DNA of 64,000 nt, from positions 16,643,142-16,707,141 of the forward strand of contig NC_087076.1 in NCBI RefSeq assembly GCF_026151205.1, read 5' to 3'. The notes below the pieces were generated by a model that was given only the letters and a program-made list of their open reading frames with translations, did not search any database and was not told the DNA's origin. Both the position numbers and the translations under genes were made by a program. Below are positions 1 to 10,295 of this stretch, in pieces. The first letter of the stretch is position 1, and the number at the start of each line of letters is the position of its first letter. The DNA comes from Bolinopsis microptera (Eukaryota > Ctenophora > Tentaculata > Lobata > Bolinopsidae).

Positions 1-151
1 TTTTTTCACTCTGAACTATAAATCTCTGGCCTATTAACTGTTTCAGATCCAGATTGCTAGGGTTTATAACGGTGCCACTGAAACATCCTGCTGTTGATCT
101 CTTATCCGGATCACCCAGTCTCCTCCCGATCCTCCCACACTTCACAACAAG

Positions 152-349
152 ATGCCAACACTGCCCGCCAACTTCCTCACCTTACTGCAAAATCTATCTC
201 TTGAAGTAAAGCAACACATGCATACCCTCCTCACTCAGAGTATCCTGGACAGTCTGAAAGAGGAAAAGCTTACTTCTAAAATAGAACGGTTAGATGAAAA
301 GAAGAAGGAAAAGAAAACGAAGAAGGAAACTACTGTTCAATATACTTAA
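152..349 (+). CDS. Short coiled-coil ORF at LINE 5' end (ORF1-like)
   Basis: An ORF of 65 codons that overlaps the start of the longer ORF2 frame by about 55 bases. Its C-terminal half is very rich in Lys and Glu and looks like a charged coiled coil (EEKLTSKIERLDEKKKEKK). In LINEs a first ORF often encodes a coiled-coil RNA-binding protein, but this one is much shorter than usual and has no visible RRM or zinc knuckle. It could be a remnant of ORF1 or simply 5' leader. Function is inferred from position only. Confidence 0.3.
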   Translation: MPTLPANFLTLLQNLSLEVKQHMHTLLTQSILDSLKEEKLTSKIERLDEKKKEKKTKKETTVQYT

Positions 350-1279
350 AAGTTCCATGGGAATATCAGCTCAACAACACCGTGTTGCAACTGGTATGTT
401 TTCTAGGTATGTTATCATCAGTAAAAGTAATAGAGGTAACGGGGAAAATTTGTTGTCCTGTCTTCTGTCTCGTCATATGTTATGTGCTCTATTGGGTATA
501 TTTTATTTGTATGTTATTTTGTATATATTTTCTTTGACTATCGATGCTAATATACTCCCTGGTGCTCCCCTACAACCTAAAATACACTCTGTACCATGTT
601 TGAGGTCATCCATAAATCTTTACTTTATGGTAATATTTTGTACCATTTTTCTCAGACACTTCAAACTTGTGTATAGGGGTGAGAGGGGCATTGGGGCAGC
701 CTTAACTGCAATTTCTGTAAAATTGCTATCTACCACAAAAACTGAACTGTCACCTACCATGTCACCGAAACAGACTGTTAAGTTACTTTTCGGTATTACC
801 AGCAGCTGGCTTGGGGTCATGTCTAGGTGTGGTCTGGTTTTTCTATCTCTCCTTAATATTTCCCTGATAGTAATTTGTAATTGTTCCTTACTGAACCCTG
901 GACCAAATTTATCCGTTGTTTACTATAATGTCCATGGTTTCCTAAATACTCGCGATCTAGCATCAGGAACACCACCACTAAATATGACCAAGATACATGA
1001 ATTTCATGGTTATATCTACAAACATAAGCCTCACATCATTATTCTAAACGAGACATGGCTGAAAAATTCCATTCTCAGTAATGAGGTGCTCCCTGACAAA
1101 TACAAAGTATTTAGGCTTGACCGATCCTTAAGATCGCATCCAGTGGATGCAACCCAGCCCAAGAAATTCAGAAAAAACGGTGGTGGTGTTCTGATTGCCC
1201 ATAGAACAGACATTGATATCTCTAGTCTAAAGTTTTCTAAGGTTAGTGTTCAAGCTGAATTATTATCCGTCATAATTAA
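294..1279 (+). CDS. LINE ORF2, N-terminal part: hydrophobic leader, NPGP motif, endonuclease start
   Basis: First segment of LINE ORF2. Residues about 40-195 hold several hydrophobic stretches (for example LCALLGIFYLYVILYIFSL). An NPGP motif sits at 894-905, followed at once by the start of an AP-endonuclease fold (LSVVYYNVHGFLN, then IIILNETWL). The NETWL block and the GGGVLIA strand are typical of LINE endonucleases. The frame runs into the fold-back element at 1280. The second copy near 57.1 kb keeps the same order, so the hydrophobic leader is a true part of the family. Whether translation starts at 294 or later is open. Confidence 0.75.
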
Positions 1280-4138
1280 TACTCTAGTAGCAGGGAATAG
1301 TTGAGTGTGCACTTCGATGTACACGATTTCTGACAACACAGGGTTGTTTGTTAGATCATTCTTAACCAAAATCGTTTAGGTACGCAATTTGTGTCGCTAG
1401 ACATAACCCTACAGGGCAACTTTTCTAAATTACCCTCAGTCGCGTATACGAGATTTTTGTATTTCAGCTCCTGAAGGTCATAGAGACTTAAACTGTAGCT
1501 TAAAATTACCGCAATGGCCATATTTATATACAAGTTATGAAGCAACATAAGGTCTCCAGTGCTTTGTTTTATAGATATTGACAAAAAACTGTTTTTTGGC
1601 TCAGCGAACCAAAAATGGGACTGAATTTTGGTAACTTGAACTAGGAAGATCGTAGAGACTTGAATTTTAGCTTAAAATGAGTGCAAACATCACATTTATA
1701 TACAACTTATAAAGCAATATAAGCCCTTTAATGCTTATTTGTTAAGATATTGACAAAAATCGGTCATTTTGGCTACACGCGTGAGGAAAAATACCAAATT
1801 GGGCAACAACTTTGGTCTTTTTTTGACCAGTTTTGTGCTCAAGTTATTAAAATGTGCTTTGATGTTGTAGATCGGGTGTTTTCTTCCAATATGGGTTTCG
1901 GTATAAATCCGGAAGCACCCGGTTCATGGGTGATAGGGGTTAAAAACCCTAAAATGTCAGGCGATGGGCGAGACAATTGTCTGAATTTGGTTATAAAAAC
2001 ACTTGCACTCTTTGCTAGGGTTTGCTTTTTTCTGCTACATCGATCCGATTTCTAACTACTAATCATCCTCCACTACATCATTCTCTTTTAGATACATGAT
2101 TTCTATAAGTTCTTAAAGGTACATCCGGCATGATGTAAAGTCTATATCAAAGCATTTTAATGTGGTCTTAACAAGTTGCAAGATATTCAAGTTCACTAAT
2201 AAAATAAAGATTGTAGGTTATCCTTCTTTTACATAATATTGAGCAATTGTGGGCTTTTTGAGGGGGAGGCTATAAAATGGCCAAATATTTAACGTAAACG
2301 ACCCAATAATAATATTTAACGTGGAATGAAACTACTTAAAACTTATACAGATTCATGGTATCCTGTTTCAAGACGCTTGCTCCTGATTTTTAGCAACAAT
2401 ATCAACTGACCCCACGACGTTGTAATATAATTGTGGGTAGGCAATACTTTGATCTATAAGTTTTGAACGGTAGTTTGTAAAAAAAAATTACATTCTACAA
2501 ACATTATACGCTCCTACTATGCAATTACTAGCCTCTGGACTAACTCCCAATCATCTGTCCATATAATGGTGTTTCTGGACAGATAGATGGTGTATGATGC
2601 CCTCATGCTAATTTCAGCGATCTTCATGCAAGCCTTTTTCTCTTTAGTGTTTACGATCAGGTGCAGTGCAAGTGGTTCATAAAGGTTTGGAGGATGCAGT
2701 TGTAAATGCCTCGAACTGCTACTGTCTGGACTCTGGAGCTTGCAATCTCTTCTGTCAATTGCTGATATCTCTTCATATTATTTTCTCTTGATCAGAAAAG
2801 TTCTCTTCATTCAGATGCACATTCTTCGCTTTATCTGAATAGATCACTACATCTGGTCTCAGTGGTATTACACTAGTTAATGTAATGTCTAACAATAACG
2901 TTAATAAGTGCTAGAATTTCGAACTAGCGGGCCATATTCGGAGGAGAAATTTGGGACAGTTTTTTGCTTGGAAATACTGATTTAATCGAATTTTAACCAC
3001 AAAAATTGACTCCAAATAATATTCTTATGGAGAGTGTGGATAAATATTAAATATTTAAAATAATACAGGTTTGACTATGAAGTTGCGTCAATAATCATGT
3101 AAAGAATAATAGATAACCTACAATCTTCGTTTGGTAAACCGATTTGGTATCTTTCCTCACATGTGTAGCCAAAATTACTCGATATGTAAAAGAACGATAA
3201 CCTACAATCTTTGTTTTATTAGTGAACTTGAATATCTTGCAACTTGTTAAGACCACATTAAAATGCTTTGATATAGACTTAACATCATGCCGGATGTACC
3301 TTTAAGAACTTATAGAAATCATGTATCTAAAAGAGAATGATGTAGAGGGGGATGATTAGTAGTTAGAAATCGGATCGATGTAGCAGAAAAAAGCAAACCC
3401 TAGCAAAGAGTGCAAGTGTTTTTATAACCAAATTCAGACAATTGTCTCGCCCATCGCCTGACATTTTAGGGTTTTTAACCCCTATCACCCATGAACCGGG
3501 TGCTTCCGGATTTATACCGAAACCCATATTGGAAGAAAACACCCGATCTACAACATCAAAGCACATTTTAATAACTTGAGCACAAAACTGGTCAAAAAAA
3601 GACCAAAGTTGTTGCCCAATTTGGTATTTTTCCTCACGCGTGTAGCCAAAATGACCGATTTTTGTCAATATCTTAACAAATAAGCATTAAAGGGCTTATA
3701 TTGCTTTATAAGTTGTATATAAATGTGATGTTTGCGCTCATTTTAAGCTAAAATTCAAGTCTCTACGATCTTCCTAGTTCAAGTTACCAAAATTCAGTCC
3801 CATTTTTGGTTCGCTGAGCCAAAAAACAGTTTTTTGTCAATATCTATAAAACAAAGCACTGGAGACCTTATGTTGCTTCATAACTTGTATATAAATATGG
3901 CCATTGCGGTAATTTTAAGCTACAGTTTAAGTCTCTATGACCTTCAGGAGCTGAAATACAAAAATCTCGTATACGCGACTGAGGGTAATTTAGAAAAGTT
4001 GCCCTGTAGGGTTATGTCTAGCGACACGAATTGCGTACCTAAACGATTTTGGTTAAGAATGATCTAACAAACAACCCTGTGTTGTCAGAAATCGTGTACA
4101 TCGAAGTGCACACTCAACTATTCCCTGCTACTGGAGTA
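1280..4138. mobile_element. Fold-back DNA transposon with ~955-bp inverted arms, TAA target duplication (Harbinger-like)
   Basis: Two arms, about 1280-2236 and 3184-4138, are inverted copies that match almost base for base; I noticed only scattered differences. The outer ends read TACTCTAGTAGCAGGG and its complement, with T/C variation near the tip. The element is bordered by TAA on both sides (1277-1279 and 4139-4141). The uninterrupted sequence in the second LINE copy (about 57448-57460) carries one TAA, so this is a 3-bp target duplication, as made by PIF/Harbinger transposases. No transposase ORF is visible. The 101- and 77-codon ORFs occur once per arm in mirror image and are probably chance. 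The high arm identity suggests a young insertion or gene conversion. Confidence 0.85.
2575..2870 (-). pseudogene. Decayed fragment resembling the region downstream of a reverse transcriptase
   Basis: Read on the minus strand, the spacer of the fold-back element encodes IPLRPDVVIYSDKAKNVHL and, after several stops, KACMKIAEISMRAS with an IIWTDDWE tail. These resemble the LRPD..(hydrophobic) block and the ...A...AS...W region that follow RT domains in some animal retroelement-derived genes. Stops and frame changes show it is not functional. It may be captured cargo in the spacer. The match is by eye and weak. Confidence 0.3.
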
Positions 4139-6725
4139 TAAGACTCAGTGTGGAAGAAACTTTTGTATATCAACATTCTATAGAGTAGGAACGCTTGGCT
4201 TAGATAATTTTGAATCTTTCAAGAAACATTTTGTTACTTTAGCATCTGCCAGAAAGTTGCAAAGACACATTCTGGTAGGGGACTTTAATTTGGCTTCGAT
4301 TTCTTGGCCAGATGGTCAGTCATCTTGTCAGCTACACTCTAGCTTTGTAAATTTTCTCACTGATGACCTCGGACATACACAACTTATTAGTTTCCCTACT
4401 CACAAGTCAGGCAACACCTTAGATCTTGTGTTCACTAACATTCAGAACCTTATTAAGAATGTTAAAGTTTTAGATCAAAACGAAATGTGTATGTCCGACC
4501 ACTTTTGTATCACATTTGACATTGATATTAAGACCAAGTATATTAAGCAGCCTAAAAGAAAGATCTTTAATTATAGTAAAGGTAATTTTAGGGGCCTGAA
4601 TTCTGAGCTATTTAGCATCGATTGGGATAATATATTTGAGTGTAATGATCCTTATCTTGCCTGGAGTCGATTCAGAGGAGTTCTTGATGCAGCCTGTGAC
4701 CGATGGATCCCTAAAAAGACCATTAAGTCTCAGTTCCAGCCCCCATGGTATGACTCCGAATGTGATCGCCTCCTACGAAATAAGGAGAAATGGAGAATAA
4801 GGCATAAGGGGAGCAACTCTGAGTCTCATAAACAAAAGTTTCGTGCATTTCGCACAAAATTTAAAAATTTGATGGACGAAAGAATGAGACTCAGTGTTGA
4901 GGATGACTCCGATGATGCTCTTATCTCCAAGAAATTCTGGACCTACGTTAAATCTAAATCAAAGTCAACCAGGATCCCTGAAACTGTCAAATATCATAAT
5001 CGCTTTCGAAACAATCCATCTGATCAAGCTGCCCTTTTTAACGAATATTTTTATGAGCAGTTTTCTCAAGAGAGCGATTATGGCATTGACATAGATTTTC
5101 GTGATGATTGTTTTTCAAGTCTTGTGTTTAGTAGAGAAGATGTTCTGTTGATTCTTAAAAAGTTAAATCCTAACAAGGCCCCTGGCCCTGATGGGATTCA
5201 TGGGAGAGTCCTCAAAAACTGTGCCCAAAGCCTTGCATACCCACTTAGTGTTTTATTTAACCTGTCTTTCTCGAGCGGATGCATACCCCCTGATTGGAAG
5301 CTGGCACTTGTAGTACCAGTGCACAAAAAGGGCGATAAGTCTTCGGTTGAGAACTACAGGCCTATCTCGTTAACATCTCTTGTAATGAAAGTCTTTGAAA
5401 GGTGCATAAAGACTGCATTATACGCTGCGTGTTCTGATCTGTTGGATGACCGACAACACGGTTTTGTTAATGAACGCTCATGCACAACCCAAATGATACC
5501 TTTCACAGACAATCTTGCACTTGCATTGAATAACAGGTCCAGGACTGATATAATATATTTTGATTTTGCGAAAGCCTTTGATAGCGTTTCGCATGACCTC
5601 ATTTTAAGTAAATTAAAGAATATTTTTAATGTCGATGGACTAATGCTTAAATTTATTAAGTCCTATCTTGAGGGGCGACAACAACAAGTAGTGATAGGAG
5701 GCCAAACGTCTTCTTCTCTACCAGTTCGGTCTGGTGTCCCTCAAGGTTCTATACTCGGCCCTTTATTGTTTGTAATATTTATAAATGACATGTTCTCCTG
5801 TGTCTCTGAAGGCACCAATATCGCCCTTTATGCAGATGACACTAAAATTTGGAGGGAGATTCTTGGTTACCCTGACCATCACATAATCCAAAATGACATC
5901 AATAGATTATATGATTGGTCAGTGAGAAATCGAATGAAGTTCCACCCACAAAAGTGCAAAGCCCTCTCTGTGTCCCTGCAAAGAAACGTGCTGGATAACT
6001 TGCCATTCAATACCTTCTTTTATAAACTTTCTGGAAGTGATATTGACTTTGTGCCCTCTCAGTCAGATTTAGGAGTCGCAATAAACTCCAGGTTTAATTG
6101 GGGTGCACAATGTAAAGCGCTTGTTTCCAAAGCTACATCTAGACTTGGACTACTTAAGAGAACATGTCATTTCACTACTGATAAAAGGCAGAAAAGATCG
6201 TTCTATTTAGCGTTAATTAGGTCTATATTTGAACATTGTTCTGTCATATGGTCCCCTCAATCTGCAACTCATCTTCAACAGTTTGTTGCTATCCAAAAGA
6301 GGGCTATTAAATGGATCAATGGTGAACCTTACTCCAGTTATAATGACGATAAACTTGCTACAGAGCAAAAGAAACTAAATATTCTCCCTGTTAAACAGAA
6401 GTTTATTTATAACGATCTTATGACCTTCTATAAAATAGTGAATAGCATAATTCCAGTTTCGCTCCCTACATATATAGTCCTATGCCGTCCAGAGGGCACC
6501 CGATACACTAGGCACAATGCTCAAATAATTGATATGTCGGATACTTCAACTTACATGAGTACCACTGTGCCCTGCTCGGATGCCTTCCGAAATAGCTTTT
6601 TTCATAGATCTATGCTGAATTGGAATAGTCTACCAGTATGTATCCGGCAGTCAGAGCGGATTTCTACTTTTAAGGCCAAACTGATCAAGTACCTCTGGGC
6701 TGCCGATACTGTCTGGCCAGATTAG
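4139..6725 (+). CDS. LINE ORF2, C-terminal part: endonuclease end and reverse transcriptase
   Basis: Continuation of ORF2 after the inserted element. The frame picks up at 4142 and stays open to the stop at 6723-6725. It begins with the rest of the endonuclease (HILVGDFN, then SDHFCITFDI). The reverse transcriptase follows with NKAPGPDGIHGRVLK, YRPISL, YFDFAKAFDSV, SGVPQGSILGPLLF and the catalytic YADDTKIW. The C-terminal tail ends in a conserved LNWNSLP block. With the insertion removed, ORF2 would be about 1,190 codons from 294. I saw no internal stop, so this copy was probably intact when the DNA element landed. Confidence 0.85.
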
Positions 6726-7151
6726 CTCATCAGTCTTATGAGTCTCAGAAATTTGTTTTTGTTGGTTACAATTCTGTCCGTCCAATTTCCTATCTGCTTG
6801 TCCTTTTCTTATTTCTTTATCAGTTGTGACGGAATTGTAATGAACAAAATCCTTAAATAATTATTTATGATATGTTTGATTTCTTGTTAATGTTTGTCAT
6901 TCAAATTTGGTAGACGGCCCCAACGTTAATGTGGCTCTTGCTATGTGTTGGTTCAGCCGAATTAATTATTATATTTAATCAAGTTTATTTTTCTCGTTAG
7001 TTGTCATCCGGCCAAACATTAAGCAACTTATATTGCAGTACCATTTATCATTTAGTAATCAAAATATGTCATTGTAATTTTGCATGGCTGAAATGTAACG
7101 CTTGATTTATATATATAATGATTAATTGAATTTTCAAATAAAAAAAAAAAA
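6726..7151 (+). other. LINE 3' untranslated region and A-rich tail
   Basis: AT-rich noncoding sequence from the ORF2 stop to a run of As at about 7138-7151. No ORF or hairpin of note. The A-run and the change in composition after it mark the likely 3' end of the LINE. Confidence 0.6.
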
Positions 7152-7279
7152 TGAATAACTAAACCTCTGTAATATAACTAGCAAAGTAAAATGAAATCGT
7201 TATCCGGCCGCGGAGCGGCCGAAAAATTTATGGTAGTCGTTTTAAAAATATATGGTAGCCGTTTTTTCTTTCCAGACTG

Positions 7280-8452
7280 GATTCCTAGTCCCTTTTTAAA
7301 TTTATGTCACTGGGTCAGGAGGTAGTAGGAGCGGCGAAAGCTGCAACCTATATGTTAATAGATCAACATCACATAAAAACTTTCAATACTTGGGGGCAAA
7401 ATGTTGGAATAATGTTCCAACAGATCTACGAAATCTGCCCGATGTTAAAAGCTTAAGTGATTCGTATAAGAAACAGCTACTCTCATCTATAACAACATAC
7501 CCTAATTACACCGTCGACAATTCATATGACAAATTTTACACTGCAATCATAGTCGACGATAACTAAGTATCTTCTAATTCTTTTAAATCTGAGGCATATA
7601 TAATTTATGTCGAAAGGATATTCCCTTTTTAACCACCTTACCATTCTGATTGATTTTGCACATGACTGACATGTTTTAACTGGAAAAGGGATTCGCACAG
7701 TGGTAGTTTTATAAACCACTTTTAATTTATTGACCTATTATACCTAGTGGTAGTTTTATAGACCACATTTAATTTATTAACTTATCATACTTAGTATTTA
7801 TTTTTGGTGACTGTATCACCCAGTTTTAACATTTGATAATTGTACAGTTTATTGACGAATGTTATTTTATATTCTAATTTATATTCTAGATATTTTATTT
7901 ATTTTTCAACAGACGACAACTTCCTGTTTTTTCTTCTATATTAGTTACTCATATCTCTTGTACAGACTGTTTTACAAGGACATTGACAGATGATACTCAC
8001 ATTAGGCATTCATTATTGCATCTAAATTATTTCACTTGCATTAGGTTTAGAAATTTATTCTCTGGTTAACAGATTTCAAATGTTTAATCAATTTGTAGTA
8101 TGACAGTAAGGTATATAAGAAGTTATTTAATTTTGCTTGGGCTATTATATTGACTATTGAGGTTTAATGATGATATGGAATTTGAATTCTATATAAATTT
8201 ACACTATGTGGTTGGGGCATTTTGCATAGTAAATATGGTTACTACTCCTATATATCATATTATTTGATTGGTATTCGATTTCTGATTATTTCTTAGGAAT
8301 ATGATTATTATATCTCAATTTGGCTTTAGGTTGGGTGCCCCGCTAAAAGAACTGGATTCTTCCAGGAAGCATCCCGTGCACAGACCTTGGTCTACATATA
8401 TATTAAATTATTAACCATTCATTCTGTATGTGCACGAAAATTTATTTCAATC
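7280..8452 (+). mobile_element. 5'-truncated LINE (second family): ORF2 C-terminus plus long 3' UTR
   Basis: The first part codes for the C-terminal end of a LINE reverse-transcriptase protein (NFQYLGAKCWNNVPTDLRN), with the stop at 7564-7566. About 890 bases of AT-rich 3' UTR follow, with a repeated phrase on TGGTAGTTTTATA near 7700 and 7750. A second copy of 7365-8452 lies at 53511-54621, in the same direction with only small differences, and the two share the same 3' end. The coding end belongs to a different family from the LINE at 1-7151. The left border is uncertain (about 7280-7365). Confidence 0.7.
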
Positions 8453-8607
8453 AATTTTTCAATACACTTGAAGTGGACTAGAAACCATAGCACTGTGCAT
8501 CGATTTTCTCTCTATAAGATCTATATTTAAAAAATTTAAGTTGGTTTTGCTATTGCTAGAGTCCATGACAGCCTTAATCATGACGGGAATTTCTTTTTCA
8601 CTGCACC

Positions 8608-8918
8608 GCTCACATCAGTGGCGCAACGAAGGGCCCCGTCTGTTTGGGGGGCACCATCTTAGGGTGGCGCCAAATCGTTGTTTGAATGTGGGACAATTTG
8701 GAAAAACTTAACTACAGTACTAGCAAAACTGCATGTTTTGCTCAACAAACACACTTTTTTAGAGATTTTACTGGCGCATGATCCTCTAAAATCATCTAAT
8801 TTGTTCAATTTTAGGGAGTGGCGCCAAAAGGGGAGGAGGCGAACACAGGGGGGCGCTTTTGCATCGGGGGCCGGTAGGGGGCAACATGCAACGTTATGCC
8901 ACTTGCACTGGCTCACTT
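8608..8918. mobile_element. Short hAT-like nonautonomous element with 8-bp target duplication
   Basis: The element itself is 8616-8910. Its left end reads CAGTGGCGCAACG and its right end, inverted, reads CAGTGCAAGTGGCATAACG, an imperfect terminal inverted repeat of the CAGTGG type seen in hAT elements. The flanks GCTCACAT (8608-8615) and GCTCACTT (8911-8918) match at 7 of 8 bases, as expected for a hAT target duplication. The interior is GC-rich and has no transposase. Short opposed ORFs of 85 and 107 codons run through it and look like chance. Confidence 0.6.
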
Positions 8919-9868
8919 ATCCGACTTTTGGTTTACCCTTTTTGATTTATCTACCATCATCAGCTGCTCAGACTGCTTTTCATGAAGTTCAAACCAAATG
9001 ATCAGGGATTTGATGTCAAATAAAATCAAATAATAATGACACTAACAAATCACAAATATTTCTACAAAAATTTACAAATTAGAATAAGATTAAAGATACT
9101 CATAATGCTTTTCATTATTAATTACATAATTGGTTCCCAATCTTTTTCCTAGTGCTTTCGAACATTCGAAACATTCCAAATATAACTCATTAAAATAAAT
9201 CATTTCTTTCACAAACTTTTCTAACTTAATTTTCAAATTAAAAACTGTCTCAGAGTACCCACCACATTAATCAGACTGGTTAACTGCCTCTGGACGCTCT
9301 TCAGCTCCAAGATGATCCCAACTTCCATGAGCCACAATTGTATTTCACAATTGAATACAATATTCTAAATCAATACTTTGAAGACGGCTATCAGCACATA
9401 TTTCTCCCTAATAATCAAATATCTAACAATCCAACTTATCATATTTCTAGCTTTGGCTACTGAAACTTGAAAACATCTGTTCATTCCAAAGTATTGAGTC
9501 ATGGGTTGTTGGCTGTAACCCTTAAGTCTTGTTACTTAAATCTTTGTTTTACATGTATATGTTCCTGTACAGATTAGAATAACTGCATTGATAAAATACC
9601 TTGATCTTGGGTTATAATTAAAGTCTAAATACATAACTGAACATTTAATAAGATTGAACTCTAAAAGCCACAAGTACTTTCCCACATTTCTAGTTTCACA
9701 CATCCCATTTTCTTTAAATCTTTAACTATAGATGTGAATTGCTTTTTCCTAAGATTAATGATACCATTTTTGTAAAGTTTATATATATACACAAATTTTA
9801 TTCTTATGTTACAACTGATATTAATCTGTGGTAAACTTTTGCTTGGAAGCACAGAGCTTTTTGATATC
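8919..9868. other. AT-rich intergenic stretch, nothing recognised
   Basis: Low-GC sequence without a convincing ORF, splice pattern or repeat. A 63-codon minus-strand ORF at 9661-9852 has no recognisable features. It may hold upstream or untranslated exons of the bS16m gene, which I could not identify. Confidence 0.4.
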
Positions 9869-10072
9869 TATCATGAGTATCAGCTGCTTTTGGTCTTATC
9901 AAAAAATATTGTTCCTAGCTGAAGTTATCGCTGGTCAAAGGTCAGCTCTTATAATATGTAATTGTATTGTGTGAGCAATTTTCAACCCGTGTACTGAAAT
10001 TTAAGTTTATTACCCTAAAACTTCTAGGATTTATCTAGGGATCATTTAGATGGGACCAAAAGCAGCTTAGCA
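9869..10072. mobile_element. Decayed single-arm relative of the intronic palindrome at 28.9 kb
   Basis: The stretch from TATCAGCTGCTTTTGGTC through AATATTGTTCCTAGC and on to TGTAATTGTATTG matches one arm of the 28930-29662 palindrome with many differences. At 10050-10070 the phrase GGGACCAAAAGCAGCT appears in the opposite sense, so both ends of a shrunken fold-back copy may be present. It lies about 225 bases upstream of the bS16m start codon. Confidence 0.6.
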
Positions 10073-10282
10073 ACCAATAATTTAAAGTCGGTTTTCTGAA
10101 AATTAAATTATTTTTATTTTTGATTCTTGAGATCAGCAAGTTTATGTTTTTAAAAAAGCTTAGTTTTGTTACTGTTATATTGTTGCATCTGATATTTTAT
10201 TCGTTTGTTGTTTGTTTTATATTTGCCCAAACAATGTTAGTGTATTATATGTTTTAGAACTTGATATATTTATGCCTTGTCA

Positions 10283-10291
10283 TAATTTCAG
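10283..10291 (+). promoter_or_regulatory. Splice acceptor four bases before the bS16m start codon
   Basis: TAATTTCAG followed by TAGT and then the ATG. It could be the 3' end of a 5'-UTR intron or a spliced-leader acceptor. No matching upstream donor was identified. It decides the start codon choice. Confidence 0.5.
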
Positions 10292-10295
10292 TAGT

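Larger units (their letters stand above)
1..7151 (+). mobile_element. Non-LTR retrotransposon (LINE, CR1/Jockey-like), interrupted by a DNA element
   Basis: A near full-length LINE. A short lysine-rich coiled-coil ORF (152-349) precedes the long ORF2, and a noncoding tail ends in an A-run at about 7138-7151. ORF2 has an AP-type endonuclease and a reverse transcriptase. It is split by the fold-back element at 1280-4138. A second, broken copy lies at 56041-57530 and lacks this insertion, which fixes the insertion point. The clade is inferred from RT block wording (VPQGSILGPLLF, YADDTKIW) and is not proven. The 5' end may lie outside the window. No target duplication for the whole LINE was found because its left border is not visible. 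Confidence 0.85.

Noticed and set aside
1750-3668. Two identical 101-codon ORFs on opposite strands (1750-2055 and 3363-3668), and a mirrored 77-codon pair
   Set aside because: They are the same sequence in the two arms of the fold-back element. No domain is recognisable and the rest of the arms is not coding.
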